64,000 bases of DNA from positions 62,001 through 126,000 of the forward strand of contig NZ_JAKWJS010000003.1 in assembly GCF_022761115.1 (NCBI RefSeq), read 5' to 3'. Position 1 is the first letter of the stretch, and every line of letters starts with the position of its first letter. The DNA comes from Dyella sp. RRB7 (GTDB lineage: Bacteria; Pseudomonadota; Gammaproteobacteria; Xanthomonadales; Rhodanobacteraceae). Below the pieces are notes generated by a model. That model saw only the letters and a list, made by a program, of their open reading frames with translations. It made no database searches and was not told where the DNA came from. A program made the position numbers and the translations under genes. Below, one piece after another: positions 54,695-63,947 of the stretch.

Positions 54695-55735
54695 ATGACC
54701 CAACCCGCCTCGATCTGCCTGCTGCGCACCTCCGCCATCGGCGATGTCACCCATGTGGTGCCGCTGGTGCGCACGCTGCAGGCGGCATGGCCACAGACCG
54801 AGCTGACCTGGATCGTGGGCAAGCTGGAGCGTCGCCTGGTCGGCGACCTGCCCGGCGTGAACTTCGTGACCTTCGACAAAAGCGCCGGCCTGGCCGGCAT
54901 GCGCGCGGTGGGCCAGGCACTGCACGGCCAGCGTTTCGACGCCCTGCTGCAGATGCAGGTGGCGCTGCGTTCCAACCTGCTGAGCCTGTTCATCCGTGCG
55001 CGCCAGCGCATCGGCTACGACAAGGCACGCGCCAAGGACGGCCATGGGCTGGTCATCAACCAGCGCATTCCCGCACGCACCGGCGAGCACGTGCTCGATG
55101 CGATGGGCAGCTTCTGCGAACCGCTGGGCCTGAAGCAGACCCAGGTGCGCTGGGACATCCCGATTCCCGAGCAAGCCCATGCCTGGGCCGCCGAACAACT
55201 ACCCGGCGAACAACCCACCCTGCTGGTCAGCCCTACCTCCAGTCACGTGCTGCGCAACTGGCGCCCCGAGCGCTACGCAGCCGTGATGGACCATGCCGCC
55301 GCGCGCGGCTGGCGTGTGGCGCTGGTGGGCGGCCCCTCGCCGCTGGAGCGCGAGATGGCCGATGCCGTGCTGGCCGCCTGCCGCCGCGCTCCCATCGACC
55401 TCACCGGCAAGGACACGCTCAAGCAGCTGATGGCGATGCTGGCGCGCGCGCCCATGCTGCTGACCCCCGACTCCGGCCCCATGCACATGGGCAACACGGT
55501 GGGCTGCAAGGTGCTGGGCCTGCACGCCGCCAGCAACCCCCACCGTTCCGGCCCCTACTCCGACCGCCGCTGGTGCGTCGACAAATACGACGAAGCCTCG
55601 CGCAAATATTTCGGCAAGCCCGCCAGCGAGATTCCCTGGGGCAGCAAGATCGAACGGCCCGGCGTGATGGACCTGATCGGCGTGGATGAAGTGATCGATC
55701 GCTTCGAGGCGTGCGCGGCCCACTTGGGCCTGTAG
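54695..55735 (+). CDS. Glycosyltransferase family 9 (heptosyltransferase I-like)
   Basis: Predicted to add heptose or a related sugar to the LPS inner core from an ADP-sugar. 346 residues from MTQPASICLLRTSAIGDVTHVVPLVRTL, the canonical GT9 start (R-x-S-A-I-G-D). The second domain has SPTSSHVLRNWRPERYAAVMD and DLTGKDTLKQLMAML, followed by LLTPDSGPMHMGNTVG, the nucleotide-sugar site. It is close to WaaC-type enzymes, but the acceptor cannot be assigned. A long in-frame upstream extension overlaps kdkA antisense and is rejected. Confidence 0.9.
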   Translation: MTQPASICLLRTSAIGDVTHVVPLVRTLQAAWPQTELTWIVGKLERRLVGDLPGVNFVTFDKSAGLAGMRAVGQALHGQRFDALLQMQVALRSNLLSLFIRARQRIGYDKARAKDGHGLVINQRIPARTGEHVLDAMGSFCEPLGLKQTQVRWDIPIPEQAHAWAAEQLPGEQPTLLVSPTSSHVLRNWRPERYAAVMDHAAARGWRVALVGGPSPLEREMADAVLAACRRAPIDLTGKDTLKQLMAMLARAPMLLTPDSGPMHMGNTVGCKVLGLHAASNPHRSGPYSDRRWCVDKYDEASRKYFGKPASEIPWGSKIERPGVMDLIGVDEVIDRFEACAAHLGL

Positions 55736-55766
55736 CAACGCACCGGGTGCGCTCCCACAGGGATGC

Positions 55767-56165
55767 TTACGGCGCCCGGTAATCCTGGTACGACTTCTCT
55801 TCCACCAGCTGCGAGCCCAGCTTGAGGTTGATCTCGCGTTTCACGGCGGCGCGTTCGTCATTGCGGAAGTAGACCGCGCGGGCCAGCTCGATGAACTCGG
55901 CGTCGAAGGCCTGCGCTTTTTCCTTCAGGCGGATGCGGTCTTCGATGTCCCACAGGGCCTCGTTGACGGCGAGCAGGCGGGCGCGCTCATCGGCGATGTC
56001 GGTTTGCGAGGCGGGATGGGCGGACCAGGTCGCGTTGAGCAGGTCCAGCTCGGTGCGCACGTTGGCCAGCTTGGCCGGATCGGAGATCTGCTGCGACTTG
56101 ATTTCAAGAATGGTGATCTTGTCGATCAGCTCGCCGTAGGAAACCGGAACTTGGATAAGGCTCAT
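55767..56165 (-). CDS. DUF6165 family protein
   Basis: Conserved protein of unknown function usually found near LPS core genes. 132 residues from MSLIQVPVSYGELIDKITILEIKSQQISD; the ATG at 56165 fits the family start. It is soluble, mostly helical, with many charged residues (NEALWDIEDRIRLKEKAQAFD, EFIELARAVYFRNDERAAVKREINLKLGSQLVEEKSYQDY). It converges with the heptosyltransferase gene (31 bases). I see no catalytic motif. Family name is from memory. Confidence 0.75.
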   Translation of the reverse strand: MSLIQVPVSYGELIDKITILEIKSQQISDPAKLANVRTELDLLNATWSAHPASQTDIADERARLLAVNEALWDIEDRIRLKEKAQAFDAEFIELARAVYFRNDERAAVKREINLKLGSQLVEEKSYQDYRAP

Positions 56166-56312
56166 GGGAACTCCGCAGGGCCGGGGCACGCCATGACGGG
56201 TTTGTCACTGCGCCGGGCCGATAAAACGCACATGATAAGCGCTGTCTTGTCCCATGGTTCAGTCGGTCCCATTAGACTGATGCCGCAGCCGATCCCCAAG
56301 GAGAGAGAGTCC

Positions 56313-56786
56313 ATGCTTAATTCACGTTTTCTCATGTTGCCGCTGGCCGCCCTGCTCGCCGTCAGCTCGTTTGGCGCCAGCGCCCAGCAGACCCGCAGCA
56401 ACGGTAACGTACTGATTCGCAACGATGGCATTTTCATTCGCTGTGACCAGTGCGGCACCGTCGAGGCCATCGACCAGAACATCAGCCAGGGCAGCGACCA
56501 CAGCGTGGCCGGCACCATCATCGGCGGCATCGCCGGCGGCGTGCTGGGCAACCAGGTGGGCAGGGGCAAGGGCAATACGCTGGCCACCGTGGCCGGTGCC
56601 GTCGGCGGCGGCTACGCCGGCAACCGTATCGGCGCCAACAGCGGCGGCGCCAACCAGAGCTTTACCCTGCGCATCCGCATGGGCAACGGCGGCTATGCCA
56701 ACGTCACCGTGCCGGACGCCAGCGCCATCCGCGTGGGCGACCTGGTGCAGATCGACCCGAAGGGCAATATCACCCGCATCCAGTAA
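56313..56786 (+). CDS. Glycine-zipper envelope protein (2TM/SlyB-like)
   Basis: Probable envelope protein. 157 residues from MLNSRFLMLPLAALLAVSSFGASAQQ, with a signal peptide cleaved near ASA-QQ (residue 24-25) and no lipobox. A CDQCG pair follows at about 49. The glycine-zipper segment AGTIIGGIAGGVLGNQVGRG and AGAVGGGYAGNRIGANSGG occupies about 68-112, like SlyB and other 2TM proteins. A small beta-rich C-terminal domain binds nothing recognisable. The ribosome site AAGGAGAG is strong. It has its own terminator and stands divergent from the DUF6165 gene. Confidence 0.85.
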   Translation: MLNSRFLMLPLAALLAVSSFGASAQQTRSNGNVLIRNDGIFIRCDQCGTVEAIDQNISQGSDHSVAGTIIGGIAGGVLGNQVGRGKGNTLATVAGAVGGGYAGNRIGANSGGANQSFTLRIRMGNGGYANVTVPDASAIRVGDLVQIDPKGNITRIQ

Positions 56787-56810
56787 GCGCGTTGCCTGGC
56801 GACGTCGAAG

Positions 56811-56837
56811 AGCCGATCCGCAAGGGTCGGCTTTTTT
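56811..56837 (+). terminator. Intrinsic terminator after the glycine-zipper gene
   Basis: A 9-base stem with one G:U pair (AGCCGATCC / GGGTCGGCT, loop GCAA) followed by six or more T. The T-run overlaps the lpxK stop codon on the other strand. Confidence 0.9.
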
Positions 56838-57822
56838 ATGGGCGCGCGGGCGAGGTCCGCAACCGCGACGCCAGTTCATTGAAGAATGCCGCCGGCAAGA
56901 TGGCTCTTACCGGCACCGTCCACCAGTGGGGCTGGGCGAACGCGAGGCATTTGACGGCGTCCTTCTCGGTCATCAGCACCGGCCTGCCATCGGCGAATGC
57001 CAGATCGGCGGGCACGAACGCGTGATGGTCGGGGAACGCATGCTCGATCACCTGCATGCCCTGCGAGCGCAGGCTGGCGAAGAAGCGTTGCGGATGCCCA
57101 ATGGCCGCCACGGCGTGCACGGTCTGTCCGGCAAAGTCCGCCAGCGGCTTGACCGCGTCGTTGACCAGCGCGCGTGCCAGCGCTCCCTGCAATTGCATCG
57201 GCACGTCGCCCGGCGCGAGCACGCCGCCGTTGCAGATGCGAAAGTCCACCTGCTGCAGCCGGGACAGCGGTTCGCGCAATGGGCCAGCCGGCAACAAGCG
57301 GCTGTTGCCGAAGCGACGCACGCCGTCGATCACGCATAGTTCGATATTCCGCGCCAACGCGTAATGTTGCAGGCCATCGTCGGCGATGATCACGTCGCAA
57401 CCCGCCTCGATCAGCAGCTTCGCCGCCTGCGGACGCTTGCGCCCCACGGCGACAGGCACGCCGCTGGCATGGATAAGGCAAGGCTCGTCACCCACCACGG
57501 CGGGATCGGGCGACAGGCCCAACAGCACGGGCTGTTTTTGGGTTCCGCCATAGCCGCGGCTCACCACCCCTGGCGTATAACCGCGTCGGCGCAAGGCCTC
57601 GGCCACGGCGATGGTCAGCGGCGTCTTGCCGGTACCGCCCACGCTGAGGTTGCCGATCACTACCACCGGCACGGGCAGGCGCACGCTGCGCAGTACGCCG
57701 CTTCGGTATAGCCCACGCCGCAGCGAAGTCGCCGCGCCGTAAAGCAGGGCCAGCGGCTTCGTCCACCAGGGCGCCCGGCTCGCGCCGTACCAGGCCGATT
57801 CGAGGCGGTCGGCCAAGGCCAT
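56836..57822 (-). CDS. lpxK: Tetraacyldisaccharide 4'-kinase LpxK
   Basis: Adds the 4'-phosphate in lipid A synthesis at the inner membrane. 328 residues, with a short amphipathic N-terminus (WYGASRAPWWTKPLALLYGAATSLRR) that associates with membrane in homologues. The P-loop GNLSVGGTGKTP is at 57-68; YGG and the conserved IIADDGLQH motif follow. The C-terminus MTEKDAVKCLAF is typical. It follows msbA by 9 bases, the standard msbA-lpxK pair. The kdsB gene that often comes next is replaced by a convergent gene. Confidence 0.97.
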   Translation of the reverse strand: MALADRLESAWYGASRAPWWTKPLALLYGAATSLRRGLYRSGVLRSVRLPVPVVVIGNLSVGGTGKTPLTIAVAEALRRRGYTPGVVSRGYGGTQKQPVLLGLSPDPAVVGDEPCLIHASGVPVAVGRKRPQAAKLLIEAGCDVIIADDGLQHYALARNIELCVIDGVRRFGNSRLLPAGPLREPLSRLQQVDFRICNGGVLAPGDVPMQLQGALARALVNDAVKPLADFAGQTVHAVAAIGHPQRFFASLRSQGMQVIEHAFPDHHAFVPADLAFADGRPVLMTEKDAVKCLAFAQPHWWTVPVRAILPAAFFNELASRLRTSPARP

Positions 57823-57831
57823 CGTGCCGCC

Positions 57832-59604
57832 TCAGTCGCCGCTGTGGCTGTGGAACTGCATGCGATGCAGGGCGGCGTAGTGACCGTCCCGGGCCAGCAG
57901 CTCGGCATGCGTGCCGCGTTCCACGATGCGGCCCTGGTCCATCACCGCGATCTGGTCGGCATGCTCGATGGTGGACAGGCGATGCGCGATCACCAGCGTC
58001 GTGCGATCGCGCATCAGGCGTTGCAGTGCCTGCTGGATCAGGCGCTCGGACTCGGTATCGAGCGCGCTGGTCGCTTCGTCCAGCACCAGGATCGGCGCGT
58101 TCTTGAGGATCGCGCGGGCAATCGCCAGGCGCTGGCGTTGGCCCCCCGAAAGCAGATTACCGCCCTGCCCGATCTGGCTGTGGATGCCCTGCGGCATGCG
58201 CTGGATGAATTCCATCGCATTGGCGGCCTCGGCAGCGGCGACGATCTGCGCCTCGCTCGCGCCCGCCAGCTCGCCATAGGCAATGTTCTCGGCCACGCTG
58301 CCGTCGAACAGCACCACGCTCTGCCCCACCCAGGCGATCTGCCGGCGCAGCGACGGCAGCGTGAAGCTCTCATAGTCGAAACCGTCCAGCAGGATGCGGC
58401 CGCTGGTCGGCGCATTGAAGCGCGGCAGCAGGCTGACCAGACTGCTCTTGCCGCTGCCGGAACGCCCCACCAGGGCAGTCACCGTACCGGGGGCGCAGTA
58501 CAGGTCGACGCCGCGCAGCGCCTCGAACGAATTGCGCGGATACACCAGGCGCACGTCCTCGAAGCGAAGGTCGCCCTTGGCGCGCTCCAGCACCCGTGTG
58601 CCGGTATCCACCTCGGGAGGAAGGTCCATGATCTCGAACAGGTTCTCGGCGGCGGAAATGCCGCTCTGGATATTCGACTGGATATTGGCCAGGCGCTTGA
58701 GCGAGGGCATCATGCCGCCCATCGCGGTCAGCACGGCGATGAATACACCGGCGGAGATCTTGTCGATCTCGCCCGGGCGGGTCGCCAGAAACACCATCAC
58801 CGCCAACGCCAGCGCAGCCACCGTCTGGATGGCCGAACTGGAGGTGGCGTTGGTCGCCGCCACCTTCAGGTTGAGGCGGCGCGTGCGATTGGTGACATCG
58901 TCGAAACGCGACTTGGCGTAGTCCTGGCCGCCGTAGATGCGGATCTCCCGGTGCGCCTCGACCGACTCCTCCACCGTGCCGGTGACCGATCCCATCATGC
59001 TCTGGATGCGGCGGCTGATCGACCGGTAGCGCCGGCTCACCACGGAGGCGATGAGCGTGATCAGCGGCACCATGATGAACAACACCAGCGTCAGGTAGGG
59101 GCTGGTGCTGATCATCACGTACAGCATGCCCAGCACGGTGATGCCTTCGGTCACCACCACCTTCACCGCATCGGTGGACGCCGACGCCACCTGTTCGCTG
59201 GTGTAGGTAATGCGCGACACCTGGTGGCCGGAATGCTCTTCGCCGAAGAACGTCGCGGGCAGGCGCAGGTAAGCGGCAAACACGTCGCGCTGCATCGCCT
59301 GCACCACGTTGCGGCCGACATAGGAGACCCCGTAGCTGCTCGCGAAAGTGCCCAGGCCGCGCACCAGGAAAATCAGCACGATCCAGATCGGCATCCAGAA
59401 GATCAGGAACGGATCCTTCTCGGCGAACAGCTTGTCGATCATCGGAGGAAGCAGCTTGGTGAACGCCGCCAGGCCGCCGCCGTCGATGGCCATGCCGATC
59501 ACGGCGATCACGCCGACCACCCAGAAGCGCTTGGTGTAGCCCAGCAAGCGCTTATAGATCTGCCTTGTATGTGCGTCCCAGATCGCGACTTTATTGCCGC
59601 TCAT
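57832..59604 (-). CDS. msbA: Lipid A export ATP-binding/permease MsbA
   Basis: ABC half-transporter that flips lipid A-core across the inner membrane. 590 residues. Six membrane segments lie in the first 330 residues. The nucleotide domain has Walker A GRSGSGKSS, signature LLSGGQRQRLAIARA, Walker B ILVLDEATSAL and the H-loop VIAHRLST. It is followed directly by lpxK, which supports MsbA over other exporters. The ATG overlaps the exbD stop (TGA and ATG share bases), so translation is coupled. Confidence 0.96.
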   Translation of the reverse strand: MSGNKVAIWDAHTRQIYKRLLGYTKRFWVVGVIAVIGMAIDGGGLAAFTKLLPPMIDKLFAEKDPFLIFWMPIWIVLIFLVRGLGTFASSYGVSYVGRNVVQAMQRDVFAAYLRLPATFFGEEHSGHQVSRITYTSEQVASASTDAVKVVVTEGITVLGMLYVMISTSPYLTLVLFIMVPLITLIASVVSRRYRSISRRIQSMMGSVTGTVEESVEAHREIRIYGGQDYAKSRFDDVTNRTRRLNLKVAATNATSSSAIQTVAALALAVMVFLATRPGEIDKISAGVFIAVLTAMGGMMPSLKRLANIQSNIQSGISAAENLFEIMDLPPEVDTGTRVLERAKGDLRFEDVRLVYPRNSFEALRGVDLYCAPGTVTALVGRSGSGKSSLVSLLPRFNAPTSGRILLDGFDYESFTLPSLRRQIAWVGQSVVLFDGSVAENIAYGELAGASEAQIVAAAEAANAMEFIQRMPQGIHSQIGQGGNLLSGGQRQRLAIARAILKNAPILVLDEATSALDTESERLIQQALQRLMRDRTTLVIAHRLSTIEHADQIAVMDQGRIVERGTHAELLARDGHYAALHRMQFHSHSGD

Positions 59605-60032
59605 TGAGCCTTGTCCGCCTGGGTGGGCGTGGTCGCGATGGACAGCTTGGTGAAGCCCAGCTGGCCCAGCGCATCCATGGCGGTCACCACGTTCTGGTGC
59701 GGCGTCATGGCGTCGGCGCGAATGGTCACCTGGCGCTCGCGGTCGTCGCCGGCGACGTTGGCGATGGCCTGCTTGAGCGGCTCGACGCCCTGGCCCAGCA
59801 CTTCATCGCTGCCCACGTAGAAATGGCCATCGCGGTCCACCACCACGGTGAGCGCCGGCGCCTGCATGTCGCGCTCCTCGGCGCTGGCCTTGGGCAGCGT
59901 CACCTGCATCCGCGAATGCTGGACGAAGGTGGTGGTGAGCACGAAGAACATCAGCAGGGTCAGCAGCACGTCGATCAGCGAGATCACGTTGATCTCGACA
60001 TCGTCTTGCCGACGGTCGTTACCAATACGCAT
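59601..60032 (-). CDS. exbD: ExbD/TolR-family biopolymer transport protein
   Basis: Energy-transduction subunit acting with ExbB. 143 residues with a single membrane segment (NVISLIDVLLTLLMFFVLTTTF) carrying the essential Asp21. The periplasmic domain follows (MQVTLPKASAEERDMQAPALTVVVDRDGHFYVG). The gene lies 3 bases after exbB and overlaps msbA. No tonB is present in the window; this pair at msbA is common in Xanthomonadales and Pseudomonas relatives, and its partner is unknown. Confidence 0.93.
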   Translation of the reverse strand: MRIGNDRRQDDVEINVISLIDVLLTLLMFFVLTTTFVQHSRMQVTLPKASAEERDMQAPALTVVVDRDGHFYVGSDEVLGQGVEPLKQAIANVAGDDRERQVTIRADAMTPHQNVVTAMDALGQLGFTKLSIATTPTQADKAQ

Positions 60033-60035
60033 GCG

Positions 60036-60698
60036 TCAGCCCGCGCTCGACTCGGTCGGGGTGCGGCTGGCCGCACGCGGGCGCGCGGCCGGCTGCTGGG
60101 CCACGGTCAGTTCGTCGAGCAGCTCGGTGGCCTGCTTTTCCATTTCCACGCAATAGCCGGCCACCTTGGAACGGAAATAGCGATGCAGCACATAGGCGGG
60201 AATGGCCACGATCAGGCCGGTGGCGGTGCAGATCAGCGCTTCGCCGATGCCGCCGGCCATCTTCATCGGGTCGCCCACGCCGCCCTTCATCACGTCCATG
60301 AACATGCGGATCAGGCCGATCACCGTGCCCAGCAGGCCCAGCAGCGGGCCGATCAGGGCGATGGTGCCGAGCGTGTTGAGGTAGCGCTCCATGCGGTGCA
60401 CCACATGACGGCCGGTGTCTTCGATGCGCTCTTTGATCAACTCGCGCGGACGGTTGCGCACGGCCAGCGCCGAGGCCAGCAGCTCGCCCAGCGGGGAACC
60501 ATTGGCGAGCGCCGTGAGATGACTGGGATCGAGCTGGCCCGAACGGGCCCAGGTGCGCACTTCCTCGCCCAGGCCGGGCGGCAGCACCGAACGGCGGCGC
60601 AGGGTCCAGCAACGCTCCAGCACGATCGCCAGTGCGACCGCCGAACAGATCAGGATGGGCAGCATCGCCCAGCCACCAGCCATCAGGATTTCCAGCAC
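60036..60698 (-). CDS. exbB: ExbB/TolQ/MotA-family proton channel protein (GTG start)
   Basis: Proton-channel partner of ExbD. 220 residues with three membrane segments: GWAMLPILICSAVALAIVLERCW, then the pair around LNTLGTIALIGPLLGLLGTVIGLI and GEALICTATGLIVAIPAYVL. The start is a GTG at 60698 with a GGAG ribosome site 5 bases upstream. The GLLGTVIGL motif is diagnostic. It is the first gene of the exbB-exbD-msbA-lpxK operon, with an extended -10 promoter about 40 bases upstream. Confidence 0.94.
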   Translation of the reverse strand: MLEILMAGGWAMLPILICSAVALAIVLERCWTLRRRSVLPPGLGEEVRTWARSGQLDPSHLTALANGSPLGELLASALAVRNRPRELIKERIEDTGRHVVHRMERYLNTLGTIALIGPLLGLLGTVIGLIRMFMDVMKGGVGDPMKMAGGIGEALICTATGLIVAIPAYVLHRYFRSKVAGYCVEMEKQATELLDELTVAQQPAARPRAASRTPTESSAG

Positions 60699-60735
60699 AA
60701 CGACTCCGCGCCACTTCGATCGTTAGGAAGGGCGC

Positions 60736-60744
60736 ATCATAACA
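60736..60744 (-). promoter_or_regulatory. Extended -10 promoter before exbB
   Basis: TGTTATGAT on the minus strand (TATGAT at 60736-60741, preceded by TG one base away). There is no -35 match at 17 bases, so it looks like an extended -10 type. It lies 38 bases before the exbB start. The rest of 60745-60836 holds no gene. Confidence 0.5.
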
Positions 60745-60836
60745 GTCTCGCCCGGCCGTTCCGCGGCACCGGTGGCAGTTGTGAAGCGCCCCGGATTCCT
60801 GGCTCGGGCACCCGCTTCATCCCGCTTGCCAACGTC

Positions 60837-63137
60837 TCATTCGCGCCAGTAGCGAGACTGGCGCAGGCGCCACTGGGCAGCCACCCGGGGCGGCCCATCC
60901 GGCGGGAAATCCACCTGGACGGCTCCTGCCGTCGCGGTGTCCAGCCACGGCACGCCAGCCTTTTCGTAGCGCTGCACGACCAAGGGATGGGGGTGGTGGA
61001 AACGGTTGCGCCAGCCTGCCGACACCAGGGCCAACACGGGCGAGCTGGACTGGATGAACGCGAGGCTGGACGACGTCCGGCTGCCATGGTGCGGGACGGA
61101 TAGAACCAGCGGCGGTCCCGGCGGAATCGCCGCGGCCACCTTCGGTTCGATCGCGGCCGTGATATCGCCCGTCAGCAGCGCCCGGCCACCCTTGCCCTCC
61201 ACCAGCAAGACGCAGGAACGGTCATTGGCCGGCCCGCCCGCCGAACCGGAGGGCAACACGCGCAAGGTGACGCCGTCCCATTGCCAGGCCCTGCCGGGCA
61301 CGCAGGCGGCCATCGCGATGGGCAACCGTTCCGGCTCGCCCGAGATGCGCTCTGCGTCGGGAAAGGCGGCGGCCACCGCAGGTACGCCGCCCGCATGATC
61401 GTTGTCCGCATGGCTGGCGACCAGCAGGTCCACCCGCCCGATGCCCAGTGCATGCAGGGAGGGCAGCACGGCCGCCTCGCCCAGGTCGAAGTCCGAGGGA
61501 TAACGCGCCCCGGCGTCGTACACGAGGGCGTGGTGCTCGGTCCGGACCACCACCGACAAACCCTGCCCCACGTCCAGCATCCACAACTGGAACCCGCCTT
61601 GCGCGGGAAGCACCCGCTGGGGCCACAACAGCGGCAGGAACAACAGGCCGCCCAGCCATCGCATAGGCACGCCACGCGGCGCGAATAGCCAGAGCGCGCC
61701 CAGCGTGGCGAACAGCAGCGCCCACCAGGTGACTTCGGGCAGGTACCAATGGGCGCCGGGCCAGCTCGCCATCCGTTCGAGCAACCACCATTGGGCATGC
61801 GCCAGCCACCCGGCGCAGCAGAACACCGGCTGCGCCAGCGGCGGACAGAGCCCCAGCAGGATCATGCCGACCAGCGTGACGGGCACGATGACGAAACTGA
61901 CGAACGGCACGGCGATCAGGTTGGACAGCGCGCCCACCAGGGACGATTCGCCGAAGAACCACATGGTGAGCGGCAACAGCGAGAGCGTCATGACCAGCTG
62001 GCCCGCCGACAGCTCGTGCAGGAATCCGTACAGCCCCTTGCCTCGCTCGGTCATGCAGAGCATCAGGAAGGCCACGCCGATGAACGACAGCCAGAATCCC
62101 GCCGACAACACCGACAACGGATCGACCAGCAGCACAGCCATCAACGCCAGCGCCAGCGTCTGCGGCCCACCCGGATGACGCCGCGAGCAACGCGCCAACG
62201 CCACGACGCCGATCATCAGCAGGGTGCGCACCGTCGGCAGCCCAAACCCCGCCAGCGCGCTGTACGCACCCGCCACCCACAGGGCCGCCATGGCCTGTGC
62301 CTGCGATCTGGGCAGCCGCAAGCCCAGCCGTGGCGACAGCAGATAGACAAGCCGTACCAGCCAGATGCCAAACAGCGCCGCCACGCCCACGTGGAAACCC
62401 GAAATGGCGATAAGGTGCGGGATGCCGTTGGCGCGGGCGACCTCCCAATCGTGCTGACTGAGTCCGCGCGTGTCGCCCACCGAAAACGCCTGCAGCAAGG
62501 CGACATCGTGCGGATCGTCCACGCGCGCGGCGATGCCGCGGCTGATCGCCTGGCGAACGGCGTTGATGCAGAAGCCGGAGCTGCCAAGCAGCACATTGCC
62601 AGGCCCCTCGCGCACATAGCCCGTCGCCACGATGTGGCGTTCCAGCGCGCTTCGCTCGCTGTCGGTACCGCCGGGGTTGAGCAATCCACGCGGACGCTTC
62701 AGTCGCAGGTTGAGTTGCCAGCGGCTGCAAGGCGGAACATCGTCCGCCCGGTTGTACCAGTTCACCCGCACCCGGCCATGCAACGGCACGGCTGTCCGCT
62801 CAAGCGAAGCCTGTTCGATGCGCAGCAGGAAACCGGTGGCATCGCGGCGTGCCAGCGGCAGATCGGCTACATACCCGACGACGGTGAAATCCCGCCCTTC
62901 CTGCTCGCGCGGCAGGCGCGCATCCATGGCCGTGCCGCCACGCCAGCAGGCCCACGCGATGCCGAACAGGCACCACGCCAGCGCGCGCCCATAGGCACCC
63001 AGGCGAAGCACGATAAGCGCGACAGCCGCCAAGGCACCGCAGATCCACGCCTGCGGCAATACCACCAGCCACTGCACCGCCAGCACGCCGAGCAGCAGCA
63101 TGACGGCGGGTACCAGCGCACCGTCCTTGCGCATCAT
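60837..63137 (-). CDS. comEC: DNA internalisation protein ComEC/Rec2
   Basis: Inner-membrane channel for single-stranded DNA during natural transformation. 766 residues. An N-terminal DUF4131-like part has membrane segments and an OB-like domain. The Competence domain (about 210-480) includes NGIPHLIAISGFHVGVAALFG, with the conserved HLIAISGFHVG motif. A C-terminal metallo-beta-lactamase domain follows (MLDVGQGLSVVV, then LLVASHADNDHAGG). All expected parts are intact, so the strain may be transformable if type IV pili are present. Two adjacent ATG codons start it, preceded by GAGGGG. Confidence 0.95.
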   Translation of the reverse strand: MMRKDGALVPAVMLLLGVLAVQWLVVLPQAWICGALAAVALIVLRLGAYGRALAWCLFGIAWACWRGGTAMDARLPREQEGRDFTVVGYVADLPLARRDATGFLLRIEQASLERTAVPLHGRVRVNWYNRADDVPPCSRWQLNLRLKRPRGLLNPGGTDSERSALERHIVATGYVREGPGNVLLGSSGFCINAVRQAISRGIAARVDDPHDVALLQAFSVGDTRGLSQHDWEVARANGIPHLIAISGFHVGVAALFGIWLVRLVYLLSPRLGLRLPRSQAQAMAALWVAGAYSALAGFGLPTVRTLLMIGVVALARCSRRHPGGPQTLALALMAVLLVDPLSVLSAGFWLSFIGVAFLMLCMTERGKGLYGFLHELSAGQLVMTLSLLPLTMWFFGESSLVGALSNLIAVPFVSFVIVPVTLVGMILLGLCPPLAQPVFCCAGWLAHAQWWLLERMASWPGAHWYLPEVTWWALLFATLGALWLFAPRGVPMRWLGGLLFLPLLWPQRVLPAQGGFQLWMLDVGQGLSVVVRTEHHALVYDAGARYPSDFDLGEAAVLPSLHALGIGRVDLLVASHADNDHAGGVPAVAAAFPDAERISGEPERLPIAMAACVPGRAWQWDGVTLRVLPSGSAGGPANDRSCVLLVEGKGGRALLTGDITAAIEPKVAAAIPPGPPLVLSVPHHGSRTSSSLAFIQSSSPVLALVSAGWRNRFHHPHPLVVQRYEKAGVPWLDTATAGAVQVDFPPDGPPRVAAQWRLRQSRYWRE

Positions 63138-63195
63138 CCATCCCCTCCTCGCCGGAAGGGGACAGGTTAGAGTCCACGGCGCAACGACGAGGCCG

Positions 63196-63232
63196 AAAAA
63201 CGTGTAGGCGCCAGCGACATGCGCCGGCGCCT
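63196..63232 (-). terminator. Terminator after lolD
   Basis: An 11-pair stem with one G:U (AGGCGCC-A-GCG / CGC-C-GGCGCCT, loop ACATG), followed on the minus strand by ACACG and five U. It isolates lolD-lolC/E from comEC. Confidence 0.75.
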
Positions 63233-63236
63233 GCGA

Positions 63237-63947
63237 TCAGGCGTGGACCTTCTCGACCAGGCTGCCGTTGTGCAGCTCCAGCGTGCGATCCATGCGCGCA
63301 GCCAGACGATTGTCGTGCGTGACCAGGATGAAGCTGGTGCCGATCTCACGATTGAGTTCCAGCATCAGGTCGTAGACCTGCGCGGCATTGCTTTCATCCA
63401 GATTGCCGGTGGGCTCGTCGCCCAGCACCACCGCCGGCCGGGTCACCAGGGCACGGGCCACCGCGCAACGCTGGCGCTCGCCGCCGGACAGCTCGCCGGG
63501 CTTGTGATGCAGTCGCTGGCTGAGCCCCACGCGACCGAGCAAGGCGGTGGCCTGGCGCTCCGCCTCGGCGATGCCCACGCCGCGGATCAGCAACGGCATG
63601 CACACGTTCTCCAACGCGGTGAACTCGGGCAGCAGATGGTGGAACTGGTAGATGAAACCCATCGAACGGTTGCGCACGCGGCCACGGTCGGCGTCGGACA
63701 GGCTCGAAAGGTTCTGCCCTTCCACCTCCACCTCGCCACGCGTCAGCGTATCGAGGCCGCCGATGATATGCAGCAAGGTGCTCTTGCCCGAACCGGACGC
63801 CCCCACGATGGCCAGCGTCTCGCCGCGCTTCAGCGTGAAGCTGACATCGGCGAGCACGTCGGTTTTCAGGTCGCCTTCGTCATACACCTTGGCGATGTGG
63901 CTGGCGCGCAGCACGATGTCGTTATGGGAATTCATGGGCTTACTCAT
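63237..63947 (-). CDS. lolD: Lipoprotein-releasing ABC transporter ATPase LolD
   Basis: ATPase of the LolCDE complex that releases outer-membrane lipoproteins to LolA. 236 residues. Walker A is GASGSGKST at 49-57, signature [15 protein letters not shown], Walker [14 protein letters not shown]. The LolD motif [18 protein letters not shown] distinguishes it from other ABC ATPases. The first ATG at 63947 overlaps the end of lolC/E; a second at 63935 directly after that stop is equally possible and would remove 4 residues. Confidence 0.97.
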   Translation of the reverse strand: MSKPMNSHNDIVLRASHIAKVYDEGDLKTDVLADVSFTLKRGETLAIVGASGSGKSTLLHIIGGLDTLTRGEVEVEGQNLSSLSDADRGRVRNRSMGFIYQFHHLLPEFTALENVCMPLLIRGVGIAEAERQATALLGRVGLSQRLHHKPGELSGGERQRCAVARALVTRPAVVLGDEPTGNLDESNAAQVYDLMLELNREIGTSFILVTHDNRLAARMDRTLELHNGSLVEKVHA

